Of a stretch of 32,165 nt of DNA, positions 18,036-26,719 are shown one piece after another. How positions within the stretch are numbered: position 1 is the stretch's first letter; each line of letters opens with the position of its first letter. The notes below the pieces were generated by a model. It was not told the DNA's origin. It searched no databases and worked only from the letters and a program-made list of their open reading frames with translations. Both the position numbers and the translations under genes were made by a program. Origin of the DNA: Nostoc punctiforme NIES-2108 (GTDB lineage Bacteria > Cyanobacteriota > Cyanobacteriia > Cyanobacteriales > Nostocaceae); contig LXQE01000136.1 of the NCBI GenBank assembly GCA_003326195.1, positions 65,434-97,598 of the forward strand, written 5' to 3'.

Positions 18036-19058
18036 TCAAACCCAAAATGTAATTTTTACTGATTGATTTGGCAATAAACGCGGATCTTCTCCACGAGATA
18101 TAGCTGCCATAATTGACTCTACAAATATATGAATTGTGTCCGCAGGCGTATTATAAAATTGTGTCCCGTATTTAGCGATCGCTTCCCCCTGAATACCCAA
18201 AATTTCCACATCTTGGCGGATAATGTGTTGAGCAGTCCACCGCACAAAGGGACGTGCTAACTTATTCCAAATACCATAGTTATAGGTGACATCAGTGTAA
18301 ACCAGAGTTGAATTATCGGTTTCTGGAATAGATTGACTGGTAATGAACAAATGACGATTATGTGCCATCTTATACTCTACAGAAGTAATATTTGGCATAT
18401 AAAAGCGATCGCTATGTTTAATCTCTGCACCCTGCAAATTCAGAAAACGGCTGTACCATCCCAAATTATTGTTTTCGTTGCGATACTCCACCAAAACCGA
18501 ACCATGACAGCGTTCAACAGTCATCTCTAACTTTTGTTGGCGGGAAGTACGGAAAACACCAGGATGAACAAAAGCCGTATGGGGAATATCAATAAAGTTT
18601 TCCGCACAATTAGTAACATTGTTAGCAAAACGGTTAATTACCCGTACCGTCTCCCATCCTGTTTGTCCGTAGTGAGGCATAGAAAAGGGTTCAAAATCAA
18701 CCTTTGGGGTATCAGCTAACCGCACATAAACATAGCCATCCTGTTCTTTGGTAGCGTAACACTTGGCTCGACGCTGCGCGGAAGCTTTGAAATCATCTCC
18801 TTCGGCTGGAACAGCAATCACGTTTCCAACCCCGTCATATACCCAACCATGATAGGGACATTGTAAAGCACCGTTACAGATTTTACCTGATGATAGACGG
18901 CTATTGCGGTGTAAACAGCGATCGCGCAAAGCTACAGCTTGTCCATCTTCACCGCGAAATATCGCCAACCATTCTCCTAAAACAGTGCGTGATAATACTT
19001 TGTTAGGTTGTAACTGTTCGCAGAGTGCGACAATGTACCAGAAATCTGCAAATTGCAT
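18036..19058 (-). CDS. Rieske non-haem iron oxygenase (ring-hydroxylating type)
   Basis: 340 residues. The N-terminal Rieske [2Fe-2S] ligands are C48-L-H50 and C67-P-Y-H70-G-W. The catalytic mononuclear iron site is in ENFIDIPHTAFVHPG, with His160 and His165 as ligands and Asp157 as the bridging acid between the two centres. The third Fe ligand should lie further on. The overall plan resembles PaO/CAO and cyanobacterial Rieske oxygenases that act on bulky hydrophobic substrates. The start is ATG 19058. It is followed on the same strand, after 195 bases, by the hydroxylase-acyltransferase-GH3 genes, so it may be the first step of the same pathway. Confidence 0.88.
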   Translation of the reverse strand: MQFADFWYIVALCEQLQPNKVLSRTVLGEWLAIFRGEDGQAVALRDRCLHRNSRLSSGKICNGALQCPYHGWVYDGVGNVIAVPAEGDDFKASAQRRAKCYATKEQDGYVYVRLADTPKVDFEPFSMPHYGQTGWETVRVINRFANNVTNCAENFIDIPHTAFVHPGVFRTSRQQKLEMTVERCHGSVLVEYRNENNNLGWYSRFLNLQGAEIKHSDRFYMPNITSVEYKMAHNRHLFITSQSIPETDNSTLVYTDVTYNYGIWNKLARPFVRWTAQHIIRQDVEILGIQGEAIAKYGTQFYNTPADTIHIFVESIMAAISRGEDPRLLPNQSVKITFWV

Positions 19059-19244
19059 GGTGGGTGGGAGCGATCGTATTTAAATTATGGCAATGTCTTG
19101 AGTAGAACTGCATTGCTGTATCTATCGAATTCCAAAAGAGCTAATTCTGCAAAATATTAATAATGCGAATTTTAATTAATACAAATGCTATTCTTGATTT
19201 TTTACAAGCGCGTTTGAATCGTTCTTTATTGAATTTAAGCACGT

Positions 19245-20240
19245 ATGGATGCTGCGGAAGCCAAAGCCCTACTGAGAGATGCTAATGAAGATGAACCAGT
19301 TTTTCTTCCTTCAAGTATCTTGGATAAAATAACATTGGTTGACATCCCTGATGAGGTAGCGATTGAGGTTGGCTTACTCAAGGATGGCATAATCCATCTT
19401 GATTGGAGTGGCAGGCTGTTCAAAGACCAAGACCAGATTAAGGGTGAAGCAGATTACACTTGGACACGAAAGTATTGGTACTCTGCGATTGGATTAGAAT
19501 ACTATTTAGACTTAGTGCGCCGTGCTGTTGAGGTGCGTAATAGAGTATATGGTGATGTGGACATAACAGACTACGAAGATGATGGTGCTTATATAAATAT
19601 GAGATTTATTGTAAGCACAGGACATAAAAATCTTGGTAAAGCCTATCAATATGTAAAATCACTCTGCCAAGAGCTAGAAGAAACAGCCGAAAACTCTGTT
19701 GATGAAGCAAGTAAGCGACTCTCTGAAATTGCGAGTCGGTTATCTGGATGGGGTAGCCAAAATCTAGACACACTTGTAGATGCAGTTGAGAAAGCTTCTT
19801 CTAACGATGAGCGCGGTAGATCTCTAGAAGAGCTTGTTAGTAGATTGTTTGAGACCATGCCAGGCTTTACCGTCAAGGATCGGATCAGGACAGCAACTGA
19901 AGAAATAGATATTACTGTGCTTAACGATAGCAATGACCCTCGCTTTAAACGAGAATCGGCTATTTTACTTGCTGAGTGCAAAAATTGGAGTGACAAATGT
20001 GGAAAGAATGAGTTTGTTCTATTCAAAGAAAAAATTGACAACCGAAGCAATCGATGTTATTTAGGCTTCTTAATTTCATGGAATGGCTTTAAAGACACTG
20101 TTACCAAAGAGATGTTACGTGGAAGTCGAGAGCATACACTTGTAGTACCAATAACTGGAAAAGATATTCGTGCTGCCATCCGTAACAACAACTTTGCTGA
20201 TGTACTAGCATCATGTTGGGAAAAAGCAATCACCACATAA
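19245..20240 (+). CDS. Mrr-like PD-(D/E)XK restriction endonuclease domain protein
   Basis: 331 residues. The C-terminal third carries a clear PD-(D/E)XK nuclease: RGRSLEELVSRLFETMPGF (Glu195/196), TEEIDITVLN (Asp222), LLAECKNWSDKCG (Glu244, Lys246) and CYLGFLISWNGFKD. The N-terminal 180 residues are not recognised; they contain a helical segment that may dimerise or sense something. No methyltransferase or ATPase lies beside it, so it is not a standard restriction system; a solitary methylation-dependent or phage-defence nuclease is possible but inferred. It is divergent from the Rieske gene, sharing a 186-base intergenic region. Confidence 0.78.
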   Translation: MDAAEAKALLRDANEDEPVFLPSSILDKITLVDIPDEVAIEVGLLKDGIIHLDWSGRLFKDQDQIKGEADYTWTRKYWYSAIGLEYYLDLVRRAVEVRNRVYGDVDITDYEDDGAYINMRFIVSTGHKNLGKAYQYVKSLCQELEETAENSVDEASKRLSEIASRLSGWGSQNLDTLVDAVEKASSNDERGRSLEELVSRLFETMPGFTVKDRIRTATEEIDITVLNDSNDPRFKRESAILLAECKNWSDKCGKNEFVLFKEKIDNRSNRCYLGFLISWNGFKDTVTKEMLRGSREHTLVVPITGKDIRAAIRNNNFADVLASCWEKAITT

Positions 20241-20495
20241 GCTCTCTAAAAGCAACCGCTAAAAACCTAACACTTCAGTACTACAGACAAACGGAAATTT
20301 TAGCTGATAGGTTCTTTTTGACAAAATAAGGCTCTTCCTGCCCTGCGCAATATGAGTAAGTTGGTGGGTTATTGGCTTCCGAAAGCTTGAAAAAGCTAAA
20401 CTGATAACCCTGGTGCATAAAAAATACAAAAGCATTACTTCAATATTTACAGCAGGTTATGTTTTGAGCTTGGGTGTAGGCGTAGCCCTCACACA

Positions 20496-20593
20496 TAGCA
20501 ATCCTATCTAAGTTGTGAAAATGAACAAACCAGTTTTTCTGCGAAATGCCAAGAAGAGAAAAAAAAGTTTTCACATCTGATTTAGGACTGCTA
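20496..20593. mobile_element. Small MITE with 24-bp imperfect TIRs and TA duplication
   Basis: Between TA at 20496-20497 and TA at 20592-20593, 94 bases are bounded by inverted arms GCAATCCTATCT(AAGTTGTGAAAA) (20498-20521) and TTTTCACATCTG(ATTTAGGACTGC) (20568-20591), which match at 19 of 24 positions. The TA duplication fits IS630/Tc1-driven mobilisation. The rest of the 365-base gap 20241-20605 has no gene that I can support. Confidence 0.7.
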
Positions 20594-20605
20594 TAGTTGC
20601 GAAAA

Positions 20606-20866
20606 TCAGGCATGGAGATTTGCTTGTTCCTGCAACCACGGATCTACAGGTTGTCCATCTTTGCGGCGTAATTCAATTTCCACAACCATCACTTCTTTGG
20701 AACCAGGAGGTGCAGGTTTTTTATGGAAAATAATGTCATAATCTTCTGGATTATGTTTACGTTCTTTCAACCATTCCTGTACTTTGGTTGTGGCAAAAAA
20801 TGATTGCCCTTGCTCAAACATTCGGGTAATCTGTAATTGCAGTGTGTAAGGATTTATGCGACCCAT
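20606..20866 (-). CDS. Small conserved-looking hypothetical protein, 86 residues
   Basis: Begins MGRINPYTLQLQITRMFEQG, followed by a helix (FFATTKVQEWLKERKHNPED), a strand (YDIIFHKKP), a proline loop and a strand with acidic residues (KEVMVVEIELRRKDGQPVD). The mixed composition and coherent predicted secondary structure argue for a real small cytoplasmic protein. I do not recognise a family. It stands alone between two small mobile repeats. Confidence 0.6.
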   Translation of the reverse strand: MGRINPYTLQLQITRMFEQGQSFFATTKVQEWLKERKHNPEDYDIIFHKKPAPPGSKEVMVVEIELRRKDGQPVDPWLQEQANLHA

Positions 20867-21037
20867 TTTCTACCGCCTTTGTTAAGTTAATTTGAGGACA
20901 AGTAATCTACTTACCGTAGATAATCTAATGTTAATGCGAAGTAACCACACCTGACACTTCCCATACAGGTAGAACTTCCAATTTCAAAGCCTTGTTATCT
21001 ATAAAAACAAAGTCCGAACCTTGTTCGGTGGATAGTC

Positions 21038-21204
21038 TAAGAGGATGTTTGAAAAGTCCTCTTCTCCGTAAAAAAACATTTAGATCCCCCTAAATCCCCC
21101 TTAAAAAGGGGGACTTTCACTCCGGTTCCCCCCTTTTTTAGGGGGGTTAGGGGGGATCAATGAGTGCCTAAAATCACAGTCAACTACTTTTCAAACAACC
21201 TCTA
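21038..21204. mobile_element. MITE with GAGG(A/T)TGTTTGAAAAGT termini
   Basis: GAGGATGTTTGAAAAGT at 21041-21057 pairs with ACTTTTCAAACAACCTC at 21186-21202 (16 of 17). A TA stands at each side (21038-21039 and 21203-21204). Inside is a second inverted pair, GATCCCCCTAAATCCCCC.. with ..GGGGTTAGGGGGGATC. Non-coding. TA flanks point to mobilisation by an IS630/Tc1 transposase. It is the only structured feature seen in the 639-base gap 20867-21505. Confidence 0.75.
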
Positions 21205-21505
21205 AGAAAGTGCCGATGCTTTCGCAATTTGTCTTCCACTAGTTGATAAATTATTATTTTACTGCTTGACTTTCACCATCTTTAGCAGTATCTACAACGT
21301 AGTTATGTTCTAGTAGTAGATCACCACAAGTTGTCACAAATTTGACTGCACTCTAAAACTAAAGTTGTACGTACACTCAGGACGAGGAAACGGATTAGTT
21401 AAGGATTGCTCAGAATTTTACACTGCCTCTACAACATTTAACCACTTAATTCTGTTATAGATTGGAGAGAGGCAAGCCGCTTCGAAAACTGACCAACAGA
21501 CTCAG

Positions 21506-23584
21506 ATGGTTGTTATGCAGAGCAAAAATCAAGCTGTTTTCGCTTTAATTGGAAAAAGTACTATTGTATTTTTACCCTTATTGTTATCCATTGGAATCGC
21601 CAGTGGACAATCTGCACCATCATCCAACCCAGGACTAACTCCGACTCCGGTGTTATCGAATTCAGAACGGGAAGAATTAGCACGACTACGAGCAGAAAAA
21701 CGAATTCAACAGCAAGTTCAATCTGATTTTAAAAGCACTTTTAGCCGCACAACTATATTACTCGATGTTTGGCTAGTTATACTAAGTCTCTTTCCAGTTG
21801 CAGTCATTGCTTTGTTATGGCTGTTGCGACGGGTGATAATTCGGGAAATTGTTGATAGGGCAATGCAACAAGTCCAGGGAATGGAAAAATTACAAAATCA
21901 GCTAACCACCGTTAAACAAGAGGCTGAAAATGTTATTCAAGATGCGAAAAAAATAAATTATGAATTAGAACAGGAAACGACTGCTTTACAACAAAAAATT
22001 AAAAATGAACAAGAAAATGTATCTATTCTGATATCCGATCTAGATTTAGCTAAAGCACAGATATTAAGTAGATTAGAAGCGGAACTAAAAAAATCTCAAG
22101 AAAATATAGAAAATTTAGAGTCAAAATTTGCTTCGGGATTATCTAAGTTAGAGTTTGATGCTCAACAACAAAAAGATATAGCGCTGGAGAATTTAGGAAA
22201 ATTAGCATCTGCGATCGCAGATGAATTGTCTAAGTTAAAGTTAGGTGTACAACAACAGCAAGAAGTAGCCGTTACTGATTTAGAAATATCAAAGTCTGAG
22301 TTCACATCTCAACTTTCTGGATGGAAGTCTGATGCTCAACAACAAAAAGATATAATCTTTGAAATTTTAACAAAATTACAGTCAGAATTTGTAGAAAAGT
22401 TATCCGAATTACAGGTTGAGGCTCAAAAGCAAAAAGAGATTGCCGTTGACAGTTTAGGTATATTTGATCGGGAACTTAAATCTCAATTATCGGAATTACA
22501 GATAGATGTTCAAGAACAAAAAAATAAAATTCTTGCGACTTTAGAAGCATTGCAGTCAGAATTTAAATTGCAATTATCGGAATTACAAGTCGATGCTCAA
22601 AAATCCAAAGAGCTAATTATTGAGGATTTAGAAAAATCTGGCTCTGAGTTTACTTCGCAGTTTTCAGAATTACAATGGAATGCTCAACAACAAAAGATTC
22701 TCATTTTAGAGAAGTTAGAAAGACTAGAAACTGAGTTTGTCTCTCAACTCTCTGAGTTACAATTGGATGCCCAAGAAAGAAAGGATCTGATTCTTCAAGA
22801 ACTAACTGAAATTACGCCAGAATCGATTCTAGAAGTGGTGAATTTTGAAGTTGAGCAAGAAATACAGGAACAGCCACAACAACCGGAATTCACTGCTGAT
22901 GAGTATGTAAAACAAGGAGATGATCTGTTTTCTGTAAGGCGCTATGAAGATGCGATCGCAGCTTACAACCAAGCAGTGAAAATCCAACCTGATGAACCTG
23001 TGAGTTGGTTAAAACGTGGTTTAACTCTGGGAAGATTGAAACGCTACCAAGATGCGATCGCATCTTATGATCAAGCGATTGCGATTCAGCCAGATTATCA
23101 TCAAGCTTGGTGCGATCGCGGCGTTGCTTTTGGAAACTTACAACAACATCAGCAAGCCTTTGCCTCATTTGATAAAGCTACACAAATCAAACCTGATGAT
23201 GCCGTTGCCTGGTTAAATCGCGGTCTTTCCCTAGTAGCATTAGAACAATACGAAGAGGCAATAATCTCCTTTGAGAAAGCGCTAGAATTCCAACCAAATT
23301 CTCCCAAAATCTGGGATAAACACGGTTATACATTGGTAAGATTGGGACGCGATGATGAAGCGATCGCTAGTTTTAACAAAGCCTTAGAAATTAAGCCAGA
23401 TTATGCTAGTGCCTATTACAACAAAGCAGCCTGTTACGCACTGCAAAGACAAGTTGACCGATCTCTGTTAACTCTACAACAAGCGATTGAACTTAATCCC
23501 AGGTATAAAGAAGACGCAGCAACTGACCTAGATTTTGATGATATTGCCGACGATGAGCGCTTTAAGCTGTTAGTTGCAGAATAA
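21506..23584 (+). CDS. Membrane protein with 29-residue coiled-coil repeats and TPR domain
   Basis: 692 residues. A signal-like hydrophobic segment (TIVFLPLLLSIGIASG, about 19-34) and a second helix (VWLVILSLFPVAVIALLWLL, 88-107) frame a 50-residue, probably periplasmic, loop. A basic stop-transfer (RRVIIREIV) puts the rest in the cytoplasm. Residues 115-211 form a coiled coil. From residue 212 to about 436 there are eight consecutive repeats of exactly 29 residues starting at L212, 241, 270, 299, 328, 357, F386 and L415 (pattern LSELQ.DAQ.QK.I.L..L..L.SEF..Q). Six TPRs follow at about 463-665. It is probably a scaffold tied to the membrane; no enzymatic site is seen. The ATG at 21506 is upstream of a second Met (residue 4). 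Confidence 0.8.
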   Translation: MVVMQSKNQAVFALIGKSTIVFLPLLLSIGIASGQSAPSSNPGLTPTPVLSNSEREELARLRAEKRIQQQVQSDFKSTFSRTTILLDVWLVILSLFPVAVIALLWLLRRVIIREIVDRAMQQVQGMEKLQNQLTTVKQEAENVIQDAKKINYELEQETTALQQKIKNEQENVSILISDLDLAKAQILSRLEAELKKSQENIENLESKFASGLSKLEFDAQQQKDIALENLGKLASAIADELSKLKLGVQQQQEVAVTDLEISKSEFTSQLSGWKSDAQQQKDIIFEILTKLQSEFVEKLSELQVEAQKQKEIAVDSLGIFDRELKSQLSELQIDVQEQKNKILATLEALQSEFKLQLSELQVDAQKSKELIIEDLEKSGSEFTSQFSELQWNAQQQKILILEKLERLETEFVSQLSELQLDAQERKDLILQELTEITPESILEVVNFEVEQEIQEQPQQPEFTADEYVKQGDDLFSVRRYEDAIAAYNQAVKIQPDEPVSWLKRGLTLGRLKRYQDAIASYDQAIAIQPDYHQAWCDRGVAFGNLQQHQQAFASFDKATQIKPDDAVAWLNRGLSLVALEQYEEAIISFEKALEFQPNSPKIWDKHGYTLVRLGRDDEAIASFNKALEIKPDYASAYYNKAACYALQRQVDRSLLTLQQAIELNPRYKEDAATDLDFDDIADDERFKLLVAE

Positions 23585-23587
23585 AAG

Positions 23588-23667
23588 TCATTTGTCATTT
23601 GTCATTTGTCATTTAGTTATTCTCCCCCTGCTCCCCTGCTCCTCTGCTCCCCTGCTCCCCTGCTCCC
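23588..23667. repeat. TCATTTG heptamers and CTGCTCCC octamers
   Basis: Three copies of TCATTTG plus a variant TCATTTA occupy 23588-23615. Five copies of CTGCTCCC (one with a C-to-T change) occupy 23628-23667. The arrays lie between two convergent genes, and the second is read as coding by the minus-strand gene. Confidence 0.85.
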
Positions 23668-24415
23668 CAGACATGGCTTTGAGTTTAGATGTAAAAGAAT
23701 CAGAGCGATCGCTTTTTTCGGGTGTAAATTGCCCGATTGGGGCATGAATAGGAGCAGGTGGGAGCAGTTTTGGCTGTCGTTGATGATGGTTTGGTGATGG
23801 GGAAGGCGCTGGGCTTTCTTGTGAAGTTTGCCTCTGGCTGACAGCAGATAATCGCTCAAGGGTTGCCGAAGAGGTAAATTTCCCAGAAAGCGGAGACTTT
23901 AAGACAGTTTTATTATCTCTATCTTCCTGCTTTCCATCTTCTTCACTCAAAGATGTCTTTGGTTCATAACTTTTCAGTTGGAGAGTCGCAGTATTGCTGT
24001 GTTGATAGCCATTGCGAATCTTAGCTGGTGGTAATTGAGGACTCGTCACTTGCTCTAGAGTGGGTTTTCTCTTGGCTGGCGGTAGAACTGCTGCAGCCGA
24101 TGACGTTAAGCTTTGGGGAAATTTGCTACAAATCATCCGTTCAAATTCCATGTTGAAATGATATGTAGCCTGATCCCGGCGCTGCCAAAACACTAAAATT
24201 TGCTGCACGGAAACCGCTTTATAACGACCTTGATATAGTGCCTCAATCACTGCCAGGTGTAGCCAATTAAGGGGGTATTGCGTTTGCCAACGCTCAACTA
24301 GCTCATTGGCACTATACCCACTGAGATCGAAACTATAGTTAATTAATAAGGCGATCGCCAAGTTGGCAGAGGTGTCTGGAAGTGTTGTTAACATGGGGCT
24401 ATTAGCTTTAGGCAA
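23609..24415 (-). CDS. Cyanobacterial hypothetical protein with repeat-encoded C-terminus
   Basis: 268 residues. The N-terminal half (residues 1-105) is well structured: SANLAIALLINYSFDLSGY, ELVERWQTQYPLNWLHLAVI, EALYQGRYKAVSVQQILVFW, then FERMICSKFP. It appears to be a helical, possibly DNA- or protein-binding domain of unknown family. The second half is low-complexity (Pro, Ser, Gln, Lys) and probably disordered. The last 20 residues (GEQGSRGAEEQGSRG..) are encoded by the octamer repeat, and the stop codon lies within a TCATTT heptamer, so the original C-terminus has been overwritten or extended. It converges on the coiled-coil gene, 24 bases apart. Confidence 0.7.
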   Translation of the reverse strand: MPKANSPMLTTLPDTSANLAIALLINYSFDLSGYSANELVERWQTQYPLNWLHLAVIEALYQGRYKAVSVQQILVFWQRRDQATYHFNMEFERMICSKFPQSLTSSAAAVLPPAKRKPTLEQVTSPQLPPAKIRNGYQHSNTATLQLKSYEPKTSLSEEDGKQEDRDNKTVLKSPLSGKFTSSATLERLSAVSQRQTSQESPAPSPSPNHHQRQPKLLPPAPIHAPIGQFTPEKSDRSDSFTSKLKAMSGEQGSRGAEEQGSRGRITK

Positions 24416-24525
24416 TAGGTCTTAGATTTGTCACCCATCGCATATTAGCCTAGCGTGCTTTTAACTACATGGTTTATTTTTCCAAGAGTTGCCAAGACGA
24501 TAGGCAGTGTTCCTTATTCTACTTG

Positions 24526-26082
24526 TCAACTTCTAGAATGCAACCCCACATAGACTGATTTAATCGCAGATGTTCGCCGAATGGCGACTAATGCCTGATA
24601 AACCATCGCTGCAACTTCGGCGCGTGTTGCCAAACGTAAAGGTGCAAGCACTTTCGGATCTGGATAGTTGACAGCGATTCCCCGTTGTGTAGCAGTGGCA
24701 ACGGCTGTCCGAGCGTAGTCGGGAATGGTATGACGATCGCTATATAGTTCTAAAACACCGCTATCAACAGCTGGTAATCCCAGTCCGTTTACTAGGGAGA
24801 CAATCACCTGTAGCCGCTGCACACTTTGATCGGGGCGGAAAGTGCGATCGCTAAATCCGCCAACAAAGCCACCGCTAGCTGCGATTTGGATAGCGCTATA
24901 AGCCCAAAAATCCTTGGGTACATCTGTAAAATCAGGTGCCGGGATTTTAGGAAATGGGTTAAAAGCGATCGCCACCAAAGCTGCATACTGGGAGCGAGTC
25001 ATGGGTTTATCTGGCTGATAGCTACCATTGGCAAAAGCATGAGTTAAATCCATGCTCACTAATGCCTGAATAAATGGTTCAGCCCAATGTCCATCTAGTT
25101 CGGAAGACGCTGAGACAAGGGGATAAGGGGACAAGGGGGGTTTTTGAGGTGGGTATTCTGTCGAGTCATCAGAGAAACTGGTGTTAAATGTTACTAAACT
25201 GTTTGGAAGTAATTCTACCAAACCCTTGACTAGAGACGAATTTAATTGATTACCTACGGAAACTAGCTTTTGTGTAGTGGCATTATATAAATCAAATTCA
25301 CTATGATCGCGAAAAATATTATCACCTGGATCTTTGGTATTACCTAAATCAGGGAGTGCATTGCCATTGACTAATAAACCACCTTGGGTATTTTTAGCAA
25401 TGAGATTTTGACGTAGCACCGGTTGGGCATTGCGAGAAAGTGCGATCGCCGTGCGATTTTCTGATAATTTATTATTGGCGATCGTCGGAGTGGCAAAGTC
25501 ACTAATTGCTATGCCTAAAGGGTTTCTTTGAAATACATTCCGCAGTACTTCTCCCTGGCTATGACCTGCCATCACTAACCCGCTAGCAGTATTTTGCACA
25601 AATAAGTTATCTAAAATTGTGGATTTGGCAGCACCAGTGGTAAACACACCTTCCCGCCCACAGTTGCTCAGAGTATTGTTACTTAAAGTAGGTGCAGCAG
25701 ATTCAATCCAGATACCAGTACCTTTGGCTGAGGGATTGGTAATAGTTACACCTAAAAGACTGGCATTATCTACCAAGAGCAGCGTAATATTTTGTATACC
25801 AAAACTGGGACTTAGATACTCACCACTCCCGGAAATTACAATTCCTGCACCTTTGTTAGCTTCATTACCCACCACTGTCACCCCTCCAGGGACGATTAGT
25901 GGAAACACTTCACCACTAGCGGCGTTGTAAGTCCCCGACTCCAGATGAATTATCGTCAGGATTTTGGTTCCTTTTAAAGCACGGGTGAGGCTTTTAAAAG
26001 GACTAAACCGTGAACCAATATTGGTATCATTCCCTGTCATAGGGTTGACATAGAGTGTGACGACGAGGGTAGAGTTCACCAT
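24526..26082 (-). CDS. DUF1565 parallel beta-helix protein with SLH domains
   Basis: About 518 residues from ATG 26082. It opens with the DUF1565 signature TLYVNPMTGNDTNIGSRFSP and FKSLTRAL..., then right-handed beta-helix rungs (GIWIESAAPTLSNNTLSN, GVFTTGAAKSTILDNLFVQN, GIAISDFATPTIANNKLSEN). A Pro-rich linker leads to SLH units of about 55 residues: GHWAEPFIQALVSMDLTHAF, PDFTDVPKDFWAYSAIQIA with GGFSDRTFRPDQSVQR, and a third ending in AEVAAMVYQALV. SLH domains bind peptidoglycan-linked polymers, so it probably lies at the cell envelope. An upstream TTG at 26142 would add a hydrophobic leader (LQVLLFTIVII); the true start and the export signal are uncertain. Confidence 0.85.
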   Translation of the reverse strand: MVNSTLVVTLYVNPMTGNDTNIGSRFSPFKSLTRALKGTKILTIIHLESGTYNAASGEVFPLIVPGGVTVVGNEANKGAGIVISGSGEYLSPSFGIQNITLLLVDNASLLGVTITNPSAKGTGIWIESAAPTLSNNTLSNCGREGVFTTGAAKSTILDNLFVQNTASGLVMAGHSQGEVLRNVFQRNPLGIAISDFATPTIANNKLSENRTAIALSRNAQPVLRQNLIAKNTQGGLLVNGNALPDLGNTKDPGDNIFRDHSEFDLYNATTQKLVSVGNQLNSSLVKGLVELLPNSLVTFNTSFSDDSTEYPPQKPPLSPYPLVSASSELDGHWAEPFIQALVSMDLTHAFANGSYQPDKPMTRSQYAALVAIAFNPFPKIPAPDFTDVPKDFWAYSAIQIAASGGFVGGFSDRTFRPDQSVQRLQVIVSLVNGLGLPAVDSGVLELYSDRHTIPDYARTAVATATQRGIAVNYPDPKVLAPLRLATRAEVAAMVYQALVAIRRTSAIKSVYVGLHSRS

Positions 26083-26320
26083 TGATAGTTGAGAGTCAAT
26101 TGTTTTAATTATGACAATCGTAAATAACAATACTTGTAGCAAACTTTTTCACAGTAATATCCTTGTGTATAGAAAATATATCCACTTGACTTTTTCTGAC
26201 AAGCAGATCGTATGTACACAAAAGTTATAAACTCTTGCGCAACATTCCAAGTTCTCATCTCAATGGCATTGTTAGGGACTTGCAAAAAATAAATTATCCC
26301 AAATTATTTGTATATTTGCA

Positions 26321-26675
26321 GGGGCGCAAGGCCTTCATTGGTGTCAACTTAAGCCCCTCATCCCCTAACCCTTCTCCCAAGGGAGAAGGGGAATTGTAAT
26401 GTCTAGCTCCCCTCTCTCCAAGGGCTACGGTGTACAGACAAGTCAAATTACCCCCCTCAATCCCCCCGATGCATTGGGGGGAAGCCAGAAATCTAGTTCC
26501 CTCCCCAATACATACGGGGAGGGTTAGGGTGGGGTAAAAACCAGCTTCTTGAACTATTTCAGACTTGTGTATACACCGTAGCTCCCCAAGGGAGAGGGGC
26601 TGGGGGTGAGGGCAAAACGTTGTGTCACCAAGCGGGTTTAGCGTTAAATTGACATCTATGAAGGACTTGCGCCCC
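26321..26675. mobile_element. Large inverted-repeat element (about 355 bp) hosting a nested MITE
   Basis: GGGGCGCAAGGCCTTCATTG at 26321-26340, continuing to TGTCAACTTAA, is inverted at 26641-26675 as ..TTAAATTGACATCTATGAAG then GACTTGCGCCCC. The arms are about 30 bases with few mismatches. The interior contains GC-rich runs of CCCCTCATCCCCTAACCC and GGGAGAGGGGCTGGGGGTGA that pair once the nested insertion is removed. Non-coding. Confidence 0.7.
26414..26592. mobile_element. Nested MITE with CTACGGTGTA termini
   Basis: CTACGGTGTACAGACAAGTC (26425-26444) pairs with GACTTGTGTATACACCGTAG (26562-26581), 18 of 20. It is flanked by CTCTCCAAGGG (26414-26424) and CTCCCCAAGGG (26582-26592), a near-perfect 11-base direct repeat and so a probable target duplication. 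The element (157 bases) interrupts what would otherwise be the palindromic core of the larger repeat, so it inserted later. Confidence 0.7.
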
Positions 26676-26719
26676 GACAATAGAATATTTGTTTAGCTGA
26701 AAGTCCCTTAGCCAAAATC

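Noticed and set aside
26294..26680. 128-codon minus-strand frame
   Set aside because: Lies entirely across the nested inverted-repeat elements; composition reflects the repeats.
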